From Rhinopithecus roxellana (taxonomy: Eukaryota > Chordata > Mammalia > Primates > Cercopithecidae), in contig NC_044561.1 in NCBI RefSeq assembly GCF_007565055.1, forward strand, positions 32,753,483 through 32,817,482: a stretch of DNA of 64,000 bases. The letters are read 5' to 3'. This document shows, in pieces, positions 34,713-46,612 of this stretch (position 1 is the first letter of the stretch; every line of letters starts with the position of its first letter). The notes beneath the pieces were generated by a model, which searched no databases, was not told the DNA's origin, and saw only the letters and a list, made by a program, of their open reading frames with translations. Position numbers and translations under genes: made by a program.

Positions 34713-36679
34713 CTATATTTCTAGGAAAAAATAAATATACATGTACACACATCTATAAAATTCTTCAACCTGATAACTGAAATAACTTTTACTTTAATGG
34801 TATTCATATAAGAAAGAAATGTATGAAGCCAAAATAAATCTTAAAATTAAGGGGGAATATTACTTAGTAAAATGCATGTTTGCTTTGCCAAAGCCTGAAA
34901 TTTTTCTCTTTTTAAACAAATTGAAAACCCCAAAGATTTCAACATTTTTTATTACTTATCCTAGCAAAATCATTCAGACCACTTATTTTTAAAATTATAT
35001 AGTCACTGATTTATTTCACTTTTATGCAGTTGGGATAGGAAATGGAAGTCAATTGGAAAATAGAATTACAGGAATAGGACCATCATGAAATGATTTTTTT
35101 AATTTATTACCATTCATCAGAGCATGTATACTTGTTTGTCATGCATTCAGAAGAATGGAAGAAAGGAGGGTAGAGAATGAGTCATATGCCTTGAAAATTA
35201 TTATTCAGTTTTAAAAGAAGTGCCCAAAACTATGGACACTATAAGACACTGAATTTGAATATTTTACATTTCATTCTTCTATTAAAATTCATTGAGAACA
35301 AAAAGAAAACAAGAAAAAATAATATAAGCATCTTCAGAGAAACAACTATAGCCTGAAACCATAAACTGAGAAGCAAACTTGCCAAATACTGTTATATTTC
35401 AACTAAAACAAGGAGTGATCAGAGTGAGTGCTTTCACATGTGTCATCATTACATGTTCAGGATGGTCAATTTTCCAGATATCATTGTTGCTATTCTGGGA
35501 GATGTAACTCAAAAACTATTTTTTTGAAAATTGTAAGATTTTATGGAATAATGTGACCATGATATTAATAAAAGTAGGAAAGTCACTATAGAGTAACTCA
35601 GTGTTGTCTAACCATAAAATGAAGGAATTTGAAGTTGTAAGAGAATTCAGACTGATGTACCCTATTCATTTCATATACTCTGAGCTCCAAACAGAATGAA
35701 GCTGACAGAGGTGTAGAGGAGCAAAAGAGAAAAGCATTAACCAGCATGTGATACAATATAGAGATTAGAAATGTAGATTTAGAAACCTAGGAATCTAAAT
35801 CTGGGTCACATTACCTTTAGAAAAGTGAATGCTGATAGGAGGAGAAACAATTACCCAGTACTTAGGGAGCAGGAAAATTAGTGTGATGGTATTCCATTAC
35901 AAAAACACGGATTTAAAAAAAATGATGCAAATTGCAATGCCACACCACCCCTGCCCCAGAGGATCCCTTAGGTAATACCTGGATCTGTTCTACGAGGAAT
36001 GCAGAGAAAAAAAATCAGTAAAATATATATGCCTGTGTTCTATTTTCCAAATATGAAAAAGAACAAAAAGCATAAGCAAGATGCAGTTGCTGAAACTACA
36101 TCGCAAGTAGAATTACCAAAGTACTCAGAGAACAAATTGAAGTTAACTTATCTCAATTTAGAAATTGAAGTGAACAACTAAGGAATTATGTAAGAAAGAA
36201 ATACATAGGCACTATACATCAGCAATTGCATCCAGAAAATGGTGAATATCTGGAAGAAACCACACAAAAGTAAATTATATGAGAAGACAAAGGCATAATA
36301 AAAATCCTTAATATGATGTTGGTAAATATAGAAGCATGACAATGGAGACTCAACCTCTGCCTACTTGATGTTTTGAAGAATAGGAAAGAATATACTGGAA
36401 ACATTACTTATTGAAAACTTCAAAGAGATAAAATGACACTTGAATCTATAGATTAAAATCTGTTGTTTAGACAAAATATTAGAGATACTGATCATCACTA
36501 AGACTGACTTTGATTCACTTACTAGATTTGAAGAATAAAGAAATAGGATAATTGTCATCTAGGCAGTTAAACAAGTCTAGAATTCAACTGATGCTGATGA
36601 AGAATTAATGACTACCAGAATTATGCAACTTTTGTAAACATTTAGAAATCCAGAAAAAGTATATACTGTTTTTATTGCA
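34713..36679. other. AT-rich sequence, no element secure
   Basis: Single-copy in appearance up to about 35990. The part from 36000 to 36680 is A-rich and might be the 5' UTR of the L1M that follows, but I cannot show it. Confidence 0.4.
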
Positions 36680-38449
36680 GGAAAAAAATAGGCAGCACAA
36701 AACTGTGATCTCTGAAAGAAAGCAAACAATATATACCCTTTATTGTGCCAGTGCACTCACTGAACGTGATTTCCAGCCTCCAGCATGGTATGAGACAATC
36801 TGAGAGATAATATCATGATTTGCTGAATTTAAGAGCAAGATATCAACGTTTATGGAGGTTAAGGTGACTAGAATCATCAAGGTAGACTAACAGAGAGAAG
36901 AGAGCTGCACAGAGAGAGAACTGTAGAGATTTATCTAGAGGTCCTCTGGAGTCCTTGAGTGAGAACTGAACTGTGCCTACATAAAGTAAAACTCCACGAG
37001 ATAGAAAAATGAGTCTTCATTAGCAATGGGCCAGAGAAATTCCTGGAGGTCATATGGGCCTTAGAAGAACCCGTATGTGCTCCAGCCAGAGTGAAAAACT
37101 TACAATATCAGATAGAGTTCTCAGAATAATCACACCTTAGTAGGGGGTGAATCAGGTCTAGAGTCAAGGCTCTGAAGCCATTATAATCACATTTAAAAGC
37201 AAACAATATCATCATTGATCTCAGATAACTGCATTCGAAAACAAAGTTCATCTCTCTTTAAAGAAATAAAACAAAATCCAGATCCTAACAACATACAATT
37301 CAGAATTTCCCTTAGACATTAAAAAAATACCAGAAATGCATATAAACAAAAAATCTGATCCAAAACAAGACAAAAAAGTAATAGAAACAGACCAAGAAAA
37401 GACAGAAATTATGGAATTAGAAAATATTAAGCAGCCTAACAACACACATAATTGAAATCCCAGGAAATGGGTGGAGGGCAAAAACTATTTGTAAAGGTAG
37501 TGGTTGAGATATTTTTAAAATTTGGTAAAACTATAAACCAACAGGTGAAAGAAGAGCAGTGGACTCAAAGCAAAATGAATAAAAGGATTAAGTAGACGAA
37601 AGCTATTTTTAGAAAGAAAACTTTAAAACAGTTGGAGAAAAAGAGGTGTATTATTGACAATGCAACTAATGTAATAACTACTTTTTATGATAAGCATGTA
37701 TATCAGAAGACAGTAGCACAACATTCTATTACTTAAAGCAAAAGAAAAAGTCAACCTGGAAATTCATTCAAGTGAAAATTCTGAAAAAAAAAATCAGAAA
37801 ATTACAAAAATGAAAGCAAATAAAGTTATTTTGACAACAAGTAGCTGATAGATTTTATCAACAGCATACTGGGACTGAAAGAAATGGTAGACAAAAAGAA
37901 AGTAACAGGATGATAATTTATATTTTTAAAGAGAGATGACTCATGTTAGAAATAATACATAGGGCTGCGCGTGGTGGCTCATGCCTGTAATTTCAGCACT
38001 TTGGGAGGCCGAGGCAGGCAGATCACAAGGTCAGGAGTTCGAGACCAGCCTGACCAACATGGTCAAACCCTGTCTCTACTAAAAATACAAAGATTAGCTG
38101 GGTGTGGTGTCACGCACCTGTAATCCTAGCTACTCAGGAGACTGAGGCAGGAGAATCGCTTGAACCCAGGAGTTGGACGTTGCAGTGAGCAGAGATTGTG
38201 CCACTGCACTCCAGCCTGGGCAACAGAGCAAGACTCCATCTCAAAACTTAAAAAAAAATGAAAAAAGAAATAATACATACAAAAGACTTTTTTTCATGTT
38301 TTAAGTCATGTTAAAGGTAATGGATTATTCAAAATCAAAATAATAATTATTCCTGTGGTATTCAAAATATATATAAAGAAAGGAGGAAAACCCTATGACA
38401 GTAGGGCAAAGAACTGTAGAAAGAAAATGGATAGACAGTTATAATATTT
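36680..38449 (+). mobile_element. L1M element: 5' UTR, ORF1 and inter-ORF start
   Basis: Sense order of an old L1M. ORF1-like words: GACAGAAATTATGGAATTAG, GTCAACCTGGAAATTCATTC, CAGCATACTGGGACTG and AAAGAAATGG. The 5' part (36850-37010) resembles an L1M 5' UTR. The frame is destroyed. An Alu sits at 37962-38265. The element appears to continue near 39700 and again at 41100-41780, beyond a younger L1. Confidence 0.75.
37962..38265 (+). mobile_element. AluS-like element with perfect 14-bp TSD
   Basis: GGGCTGCGCGTGGTGGCTCATG to an A-rich tail. AGAAATAATACATA is repeated exactly at 37948-37961 and 38266-38279. Confidence 0.97.
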
Positions 38450-39690
38450 GCTTTTATTATTTGAACATTTATTTTAAATTTATGGAATACATGTTCAGGT
38501 TTGTTACACGGATGTATTGCATGATGCTGAGGTTGGTGGTACGGTTGATCCCATCACCCAGGTACTGAACATAGTACCCAACAGATAGGTTTTCAACCCC
38601 CGTCTCCTTCTCTCCCTTCCTCTCCCTCTAACAGTGTCCAGTTTCTCTTGTTGCCATTTTTATGTCCGTGAGTACACCATGTTTAACCCTCATTTACACG
38701 TGAGAACATGTGGTATTTGATTTTCTGTTTCTGCATTAATTCACTTAAGATAATGTCTCAAGTTGCATCCATGTCACTGCAAATAGATGGTTTTGTTCTT
38801 TATTATGGCTGTGTAGTATTCCATAGTGTATATGTACCATATTCTCTTTATCCAATCCACTGCTGATGGACACTTAGGTTGATTCCATATCTTTGTTGTT
38901 GGGAACAGTGCTACAATGAACAAACAGGTGCATGTGTCTTTTTGGTAGAATAGTTTATTTTCTTTGGGATATATAATCAGAAATGGGATTATTAAGTCAA
39001 ATGGTAGTTCTGTTTTAAGTTCTTTGAGAAATTTCCAAACTACTTTCCCCAGTGGCTGAACTAATTTACATTCCCACCAACAGTGTATAAACATTCCTTT
39101 TTTCTATAGCCTTGGCAGGAACTTTTCAACAAGATGTATTATTAAACATTTTTGGAGTTTTTTAATAATTGCCATTCTGGCTAGTGTGAGATGATATCTC
39201 ATTTTGGTTTTGATTTACGTTTCTCTGAGATTACTGATTATGAGTATTTTTTTTTTCATGTTTGTTAGCCACTTGTATATTTTCTTTTGAGAAGTATCTG
39301 TTCACACCTTTTGCTCATTTTTATAATTAAGTTATTTTTTTGCTTGTTTAATTGTTTAAGTTCCTTATAGATTCCAGATATGAGACTTTTATTGAACATG
39401 TTGTTTGTGAATATTTTCACCCATGCTGTGGGGTGTTTGCTTACTCTGTTGATAGTTTCTTTTACTGTGCAGAAGCTCTTTAGTTTAATTAGGTCCCACT
39501 TGTTAATTTTTGTTTTGTTGAAATTGCTTTTGAGGACTTAGTCATAAATTCTTTCCCAAGGCTGATTTTCAGAATGGCGTGTCCTAAGATTACTTCTAGG
39601 ATTCTTATAGTTTGAGGTCTTACATTTCAGGATTACAGGTTGCCAGGTTTTAGTATCATAGTAATGCTGGCTTCTGAGTTGCAATATTTT
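38450..39690 (-). mobile_element. L1 3' end, antisense (L1PB/L1MA-like)
   Basis: Antisense 3' UTR starts at TTTATTATTTGAACATTTATTTTAAATTT, split across 38453-38481. ORF2 follows to about 39640, and then a short noncontiguous ORF2 piece TTGCCAGGTTTTAGTATCAT. A 106-codon frame (minus, 38774-39094) retains the ORF2p C-terminal stretch including WYIYTMEYYTAI. The N-side cysteine pair of the C-terminal motif is outside the frame. The element is non-functional. Confidence 0.88.
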
Positions 39691-39887
39691 AAAACTATAT
39701 AGCAAGTATTATAAATATTATTTGAAGGTTGAGTGTTTTAAGTTAAAAAAATGTATAGATAGTACTCTTTATGCACTCAATGCAGGGCCATAGTAACCAC
39801 TGTGCAAGTTTAAACTGGACAAAGTTATCTTAATAATTAATGGGAAAACATAAACTTGTTTCTGCAATCATTAAAAACATTTGTCAA

Positions 39888-40190
39888 TCAGTTGCAGTGG
39901 CTCACACTGGTAATTCCAGCAGTTTGGGAGGCCAAGGTGGGCAGATCACTTGAGCCCAGGAGTTTGAGACCAGTTTGGGCAACGTGACGGAACTCTGTCT
40001 CTACAAAAACTGAAAAATTAGCCAAGAGTGGTGACACGTACCTACAGTCCCAGCTATCCAGGAAGCTGAGGTGGGAGGATCACCTCAGCCTGGTGATCTA
40101 GGCTACAATGAGCCTTTTTGATACAACTGCACTCCAGCCTGGACAACAGAGTGAGGTCTTGTCTCTAAATAAAAGAATAAATAAATAAAA
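39888..40190 (+). mobile_element. AluJ-like element with 11-bp TSD
   Basis: Diverged Alu with GATCACTTGAGCCCAGGAG and GTGGGAGGATCACCTCAG, which are older-type variants. The tail is AATAAATAAATAAAA. ACATTTGTCAA flanks it at 39877-39887 and 40192-40202. Confidence 0.95.
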
Positions 40191-40202
40191 CACATTTGTC
40201 AA

Positions 40203-41099
40203 AATATTAAAAATGTCTTACTGTTAGTTAAATAGGTAGAGAAAAATAAAAAATAAAAAACAATCCTAAAACCAGTATTTATATAGTACACTATAATTTA
40301 AACGTTGATAATTAAAATAAATATTTAATATATTTCTTTGAAATGTATACAGAGTAGTTTGTACAGTATTTGCACAACTTCCCTTCATGTGATTCTCAAT
40401 ATTTTCTGTGCTTTGGTGAATTGCCATACTTTTTTATAAATTTGATTATTTGTTCAACATTTTGTTGTTTGTGCATTCATTGTCTTTAAACATCTTAGAG
40501 ACTTTCTTCAATGTAATTTTTTTTTTCTCAGCATGACATCTTCTGGGAAAACTTTAATCTTTTCCCTGCAATCAGCTTCTTCATTTAAGTTGTAAATATG
40601 TGTTCCGTAAGTTCCCCTGACTGCACATATGAAATCTCTTGGATGGTAGCTGTGTCAACATTCTCACAATTAACTATTTCTTCTATAAATCCATCAAGAT
40701 CCAATTTGAATTTCACTTTCACTATTGACACTTTTCATTTATTTACTACACTTTCATTTTTGTTGGCTGATTTTCTGTCATTTATCAATTTTTGTATAAT
40801 GTCATGCCTTTATCACTGAAAGACAAAGAAGCAACACTACTGTATGCTTTCCTGTCTCTGTACGAATACAAAACATAGTATTGATTATTGATAGGTATTG
40901 AGAAAAGTGACATGACTAATCATGGATCTTGATGCAAATCTGAAATAGTTTTATGGACTGAAGAGTTAACAGAAAAAAATTGTACTTCAAGTCATTAGTC
41001 CCAATTAATACACTGCTGTACCTACAGTCTAAACTGTTTTGTTTTGGGGCTTGTGCTGTGTAACTAAAGCATGATAACTAAAGCCTTTGCTTTATCAAA
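40203..41099. other. Unassigned 0.9-kb block inside the broken L1M
   Basis: AT-rich with readable stretches on both strands (73-codon plus frame at 40598-40819). The position between two parts of the same L1M suggests an inserted element or an unrecognisable part of the L1M. No termini, TSD or family recognised. Confidence 0.35.
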
Positions 41100-41780
41100 A
41101 CTAAGGAAAACAAGAACTGTCTATTTTATGAACCCTATATCAATCATTAAAAGTAAAGCAAAAAAGTATGGCTAAAAGTTAACAGTGGAGATAAAAGTGG
41201 ATCTTAAAACTGAATTCTCAATTCAAAAGAAGGCAGAAAATGGGGGGAAATAAACAAAAATGATGAGACATTTAGAAAACATATAGCAAGAGAATAGTTA
41301 TAAACCCAATCATATCGATAATTGCATTAAATATAAATTGAAAAAATATTCTTATTAAAAGGCAGAGATCATAGACAGGATTAAAACACCAGACTCAACT
41401 ATATGCTCTTTATGAGAAACTTACTTTAACCAAAACAAACAAACAAACCAAAACCCACTAAAACTGGGATTAGCAAAGTAGACATCAGAACAGGAAATAT
41501 CACTGGGGATGAAGAATAACATTTCATAATGATAAAGGGGAAAATACATCAGGAAGACATGTAAATAATAAATATGTATGCACACAATAGCATTACTTCA
41601 AAATACATAATACAAAACCTATTAAAACTGAAAGGTAAAATAGTAAAACCCTAATCATCCATGGGGATTTCAACAGTCTCCTGCCAGAAATTTTTAAAAT
41701 TTGTTAAACAAAAAATTGGTAAGGGTAGAGAGGATCTTAAAAATATAATTAGCCAACTTGATCTAATTGAAACTTTTAGA
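41100..41780 (+). mobile_element. L1M inter-ORF and start of ORF2 (endonuclease region)
   Basis: AGTTAACAGTGGAGATAAAAG, AATTCAAAAGAAGGCAG, AAAGTAGACATCAGAAC and TGGGGATTTCAACAGTCTCC follow L1M in sense. It continues the order left off near 38449. The endonuclease frame is full of stops. Confidence 0.8.
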
Positions 41781-42104
41781 GTAATCTAAGGATGAGGGAT
41801 GAGGTAGCAAAGAAAGAAAAGGCAGACATCAACAGTGACGTTAGTGTTTCAAGGCTATGAGAATACACCAATCATGGTGTGTGTGTATGTAGATGGTAAG
41901 CTCAATCTTAAAAACGTTGAGTTTTAACTGACAATTTATCAGGAGAGATAAGAGGAGATGATATCTAGTGAGAGACTATATGACTGAACTCTAAGAGAGA
42001 GGTCATTGCAGAAATTGTGTACTTGACAGCTCTGTAAGGAGGTCAGTCAAAAATAAGTCAGTGATGAGTTCTCTGGTGCAAAAGCAGAGGAATGAGGACT
42101 AGAT

Positions 42105-42185
42105 TTAAAACACATGGAAGCAGAGTGACTTACGATAAAAATATGAGCTTGAAAATCCTGTAGACATGGATTTAAATCCTGGTTG
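42105..42185 (+). mobile_element. Short MIR fragment
   Basis: GACATGGATTTAAATCCTGG with CTGCTTGTGTAGGCAATAG is a small MIR core piece. Confidence 0.45.
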
Positions 42186-42277
42186 TGATATTCTGCTTGT
42201 GTAGGCAATAGTGATAAAAACACAACAAAGAGAGGTAAAGAGCACTTTTCTTTAATATAAGTAAAGGGCATGACTTA

Positions 42278-42278
42278 T

Positions 42279-42320
<42 letters not shown>

Positions 42321-42321
42321 A
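42278..42321. repeat. (AT)18 microsatellite within a 44-bp perfect palindrome
   Basis: Eighteen AT units (42282-42317) are bounded by TTGC on the left and GCAA on the right. The whole 44 bp therefore equals its own reverse complement. Such tracts can extrude cruciforms and are length-unstable. Confidence 0.97.
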
Positions 42322-42918
42322 CTGAGATTCAACATGTTTCTCTCATTGAAACAGCAAGCTCTCCTGGCCTTCATGTTCCCAATGAGGTAACCCTTCTGAT
42401 GATTATACCCACCCTCCTTCATTGCAAAGCTCCCATTGTTATTGTCTTGGTTCTGGGTTCCCTCAAAAATAGACTATGAAACAAATATTTGGGGACAGAT
42501 ACTTTAATCAGAAATTGAGTGAGAAAGCACAGAAGTGGAGAAAATGAAACAGAATATGAAGCCAACGTGAATGAGTAGTTACTGCTATGTGCTCAGTAAT
42601 GATGGGGGTATGGAGATTGTCTCAAAATAACTTTACAAAAAGCTGGGGATGGCGGAATCCCCATCTCTTACTGCTTAAGGATTGCCTTAAAATCATTAAC
42701 TCTCCACCCCTAACTCCTTCTTTGTTCCTATGTGTGATTGAGAAGCACGGTTAGCCTGAAGAAGCTTGCAGGCAGGCCCAGAATCAGAAAGACAGGCATG
42801 AAGTGGGAAACTGTCAGTTAGCTGGAAACAGGTGAATTTCTGGTGAACACATTGGGTCCAGGACATAAAAGACAAGTCATCAACAATATTTGCTACAGCC
42901 AGTTTTCTTTTTCTTTTT
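42322..42918. other. Single-copy sequence, no feature recognised
   Basis: Moderate GC. No family match. Confidence 0.4.
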
Positions 42919-42928
42919 AAGAATATAT

Positions 42929-43228
42929 GGCCGGGCGCGGTGGCTCAACCCTGTAATCCCAGCACTTTGGGAGGCCGAGACGGGCGGATCATGAGGTCAG
43001 GAGATCGAGACCATCCTGGCTAATACGGTGAAACCCCGTCTCTACTAAAAAATACAAAAAACTAGCCGGGCGACGAGGCGGGCGCCTGTAGTCCCAGCTA
43101 CTCGGGAGGCTGAGACAGGAGAATGGCGTGAACCCGGGAGGCGGAGCTTGCAGTGAGCTGAGAGCCGGCCACTGCACTCCAGCCTGGGCGGCAGAGCAAG
43201 ACTCCGTCTCAAAAAAAAAAAAAAAAAA
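42929..43228 (+). mobile_element. Young AluY of Old World monkey type
   Basis: Almost full consensus, GGCCGGGCGCGGTGGCTCAA to a pure A tail. It carries GGCTCAACCCTGTAATCC, CTAAAAAATACAAAAAACTA and GAGAGCCGGCCACTGC, variants I associate with cercopithecoid AluY (AluYR-type). AAGAATATAT flanks it at 42919-42928 and 43229-43238. Confidence 0.95.
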
Positions 43229-43302
43229 AAGAATATATACTTTTTATTGGGGGTCCCCAAATCCCCCTTTGGTTTGATGATTCACATAACTCAAGAAAGC
43301 TG

Positions 43303-43306
<4 letters not shown>

Positions 43307-43352
<46 letters not shown>
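43307..43352. repeat. (TG)23 microsatellite
   Basis: Uninterrupted 46 bp of TG. Confidence 0.99.
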
Positions 43353-43353
<1 letters not shown>

Positions 43354-44059
43354 TTATGGTTTCTAACAGTGAAAGAAACCAGATTAAAATAATCAGAAGC
43401 ATGAAAGCACATAAATTTGAGTCCAGGACAAACCAGATGGGAGCTTCCAGGTGTCCTTTCATAGTGGGGACTTCACACTGACTAATTTTCTTTACAATGG
43501 TGTGACACAACATGTGTGAACTTGCTGCCAACTAGGGAAGCTCACTCGGCCTTGAGACCAGGGTTTTTATTAGGATTCCATCACATATGCATAGAATGCC
43601 CTGTGACTGAACTTAGTTACTTAGTTCACAACCTCCCCATGCCCTAAGAGAGGTCACATTAATATAGCGTGACACAAAGTTATAGGCATGCAGAAACAGG
43701 TGCTCACAACAAATCACGTTGTTAGCATCAGCTATTTGGTATGATATGTTTTCAGGTATACAAACACCCTCATCAGGCAGCATATACCAAGGGCTCACAG
43801 ATTATCATCTCCCAGGAGCTTGTCGAGAGCCAGTCCTGAAGACCTTTGGAATGTGCAAGGTTTTGGAAAACCATGTCTGTAGAATTAACCCTTCATTACA
43901 CACCTTCCAAGAATTTTTTTTATCTTTAAAAATGTTTTTTGATCTTGACAATGTACCAACCAAGACTGAGTAATTAGTAACAACAGTGTACTCCTGAGTA
44001 CTTCTTCAGGTTTGAATCAAAGGGCAGTTTTTCTGAACTACTGTTCCTCTGTATTGTGT
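43353..44059. other. Single-copy sequence, no feature recognised
   Basis: Several overlapping short frames on both strands (60-84 codons) show no domain. Confidence 0.4.
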
Positions 44060-44224
44060 TACTTCAAGTATGGGCTTTGGATTAGCAGCAATGGCTTTAT
44101 GGAGGAGCTTGTTAGAAATGCAGTATCTCAGGCAACCACCTGAATTCATTTCATCAGAATCTGCATTTTAAAAAGATCCCCAGATTCTCTGCATGCACAG
44201 TTAAAATTTGAGAATCACGGCCCT
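44060..44224 (+). mobile_element. MER5A/B-like hAT element
   Basis: GAGCTTGTTAGAAATGCAGTA, CATCAGAATCTGCATTTTAAAA and TTTGAGAATCACGGCCC match the MER5 order, including the right terminus TTTGAGAATCAC. Confidence 0.8.
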
Positions 44225-44637
44225 AGTCGGCCCATTTTTTCTAGCCACTGTGAGATATATTCTAGTAGATATTTAGCAGTGTGATCATGAGCAATGTGTT
44301 TAATCTCCTTGAGCATGGTATCTCACCTAAAAAGGTTTGTTTTATATACACACAGACTGACACCTGCATATACATATATCTTGCAGTGATATGTCAAAGA
44401 TCAATTTTAATATATATAAGGGGTCTAGCACAATTATTGGTTTATTAATGGTAGTTATGACAAAGATGATAATGATGGTCATAATAAAAGCATAAAGATA
44501 GAGAACCAAAAGAAGATGAAGAGACACAAATAGAGATACTGCTGTACAAACAGATAGATGGACAGCCACAACAGAAAAATGTAAGAGAGATTAGTAAAAG
44601 AGTTTTAAGGAGGAAGACTAGTAGTATCTCATAAAAC
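44225..44637. other. Single-copy AT-rich DNA
   Basis: Contains an ACACAC/ATATAT-rich stretch near 44343-44420. Nothing else recognised. Confidence 0.4.
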
Positions 44638-44648
44638 AAATAGTTTGA

Positions 44649-44995
44649 CACTTTGGGAGGCTAAGGCGGGTGGATCACGAGGTCAGAAGATCGAGATCAT
44701 CCTGGCTAACATGGTGAAACCACATCTCTACTAAAAATATGAAAAATTAGCTAGGTGTGGTGGTGGGCGCCTGTAGTTCCAGCTACTTGGGAGGCTGTGG
44801 CAGGAGAATGGTGTGAACCTGGCAGGCAGAGCTTGCAGCGAGCCGAGATCGTGCCACTGCACTCCAGCCTGGGTGACAGAGTGAGACTCTGTCTCAAAAT
44901 AAAATAAAATAAAATAAAATAAAATAAAATAAAATAAAATAAAATAAAATAAAATAAAATAAAAACACAAAACACACACATACACACAAAACAGA
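44649..44995 (+). mobile_element. 5'-truncated Alu with (AAAAT)13 tail
   Basis: Starts inside the left monomer at CACTTTGGGAGG, missing about 25 bp of the 5' end. AAATAGTTTGA is nevertheless repeated at 44638-44648 and 45004-45014, so it inserted in this short form. The tail expanded to 13 AAAAT units (44896-44960) and an A/C-rich stretch. Confidence 0.93.
44896..44960. repeat. (AAAAT)13 pentanucleotide microsatellite
   Basis: Thirteen perfect units grown from the Alu tail. Likely polymorphic. Confidence 0.98.
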
Positions 44996-45014
44996 ACAAT
45001 AAAAAATAGTTTGA

Positions 45015-46194
45015 GAAAAATGATTTTAAAAAAAACTCGATGTATTTTAACAAACAGAACACTTTAGATATTTTAAAAGGCTTATTTCAATGTATTGATT
45101 TCAATATAGTAAAGCCCAAACTAGAAAAATGTTTCCTCTTCATCCCAAAATGAAGCATGTCATGAACCACTTGCTTATGACTCCCAGATGGACTTGGGAC
45201 ACTGAAGCAGAGCCATGGATGTGTTGACTAAATGATTGTTTATGACCTGATTATGGCAATGCTTCTCTTAGATATCTATGAGTGAATATTAGTTACCCAG
45301 TAAGATTGTAAGTCTCCTTTCTCATCCTTGTGAATAATAAATCTAACTTTTCATAAAAAAGATAAAATGATGTTTTAAATTATATTGAAATACATGAAAA
45401 GTAAAACAGTGATGCATGTACATCTAAAATGCTATCAATATAATAATAATTAAATAGATTAGAATCTTTCAAATGCCTGTGTATTTTGCATGTTAAGATG
45501 TGAGAAAATTGTCCCTTTTCGTTTTAACATAGTTTGAAAACAATGCCTACATGCATTGCAGAAGTAAAATTTCAAAAAGTTAAAGAAATGATTCTCATAG
45601 AAACAGAATCGACATGTGCCAAAAATGTATCCAACTGATTAATAATGGACCAATAAGTTGGTAAAGATGGGCCAAAAATATTTGAGAAACTAGTTATTTC
45701 TAGACATTTTGAGAAAAGAATGTTAGCATAAGACTTCTATGGAAGATGTGAAATGACAATGACATAATCTTCAGGAATATAACCTCTTTTAGGAAGAAAT
45801 CTTAAAGTTAATGTGTAATTTCATAGTGGCTTCTGAGCAAATAATAAATCATTTTCAAACATAACTGTGTCATTATTAGAAAACTAAACAATCACACTAA
45901 ACAATTGAAAAAAAAACGATTTCACCCAATTTCTGTCTTATTTCCAACTCTTAAAAAATTTTTTATATGCATTTAAATTTTCAGTACAATTCAAGTTATA
46001 TATATTTGAATACCACAATAGATACTACAGGACGACTCAAGGACTTAAATTTTCATCTTTATTAATTTATCTCTTTTTTATCCTAATGTAGTGATTTTTA
46101 AAACTCTTTTAAAATTTATTTATTGTACACTCACAGAATCATAGACACGTCCTAATTTTGGGAAAGACATGCCTGATTAACTCAATGGAGAAAT
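45015..46194. other. Single-copy AT-rich DNA
   Basis: About 1.2 kb with no recognised repeat or gene. Confidence 0.45.
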
Positions 46195-46212
46195 AAAATT
46201 AACCCTGAATAA

Positions 46213-46594
46213 AGAAAATGTGGCACATATACACCATCGAATATTATGCAGCCATAAAAAAGGGTGGTGAGTTCATGTCCTTTGCAGGGACATGGATAAA
46301 GCTGGAAATCATCATTCTCAGCAAACTAACACAAGAACAGAAAACCAGACACCACATGTTCTCACTCATAAGTGGGAGTCGAACAATGAGAACACAAGGT
46401 CAGAGAGGGGAACATCACACACTGGTGCCTGTCAGCAGGTGGAGGGCTAGGGGTGGGATAGCATTTGGAGAAATACCTAATGTAGATGACGGGTTAATGG
46501 GTGCAACAAACCACCATGACATGTGTATACCTGTGTAACAAACCTGCATGTTCTGCACATATATCCCAGAACTTAAAGTATAATAAAAAAATAA
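46213..46594 (+). mobile_element. Very short L1 (L1PA-type) insertion with TSD
   Basis: Begins AGAAAATGTGGCACATATAC near the end of ORF2, then 3' UTR to GAACTTAAAGTATAATAAAA and an A-rich tail. AAAATTAACCCTGAATAA is present at 46195-46212 and 46595-46612, an exact 18 bp (some As may belong to the tail). A 106-codon frame (46218-46538) is ORF2p tail plus 3' UTR read-through. Confidence 0.95.
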
Positions 46595-46612
46595 AAAATT
46601 AACCCTGAATAA

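Noticed and set aside
43209..43531. His-Thr repeat proteins on the minus strand
   Set aside because: Translation of the (TG)23 microsatellite.
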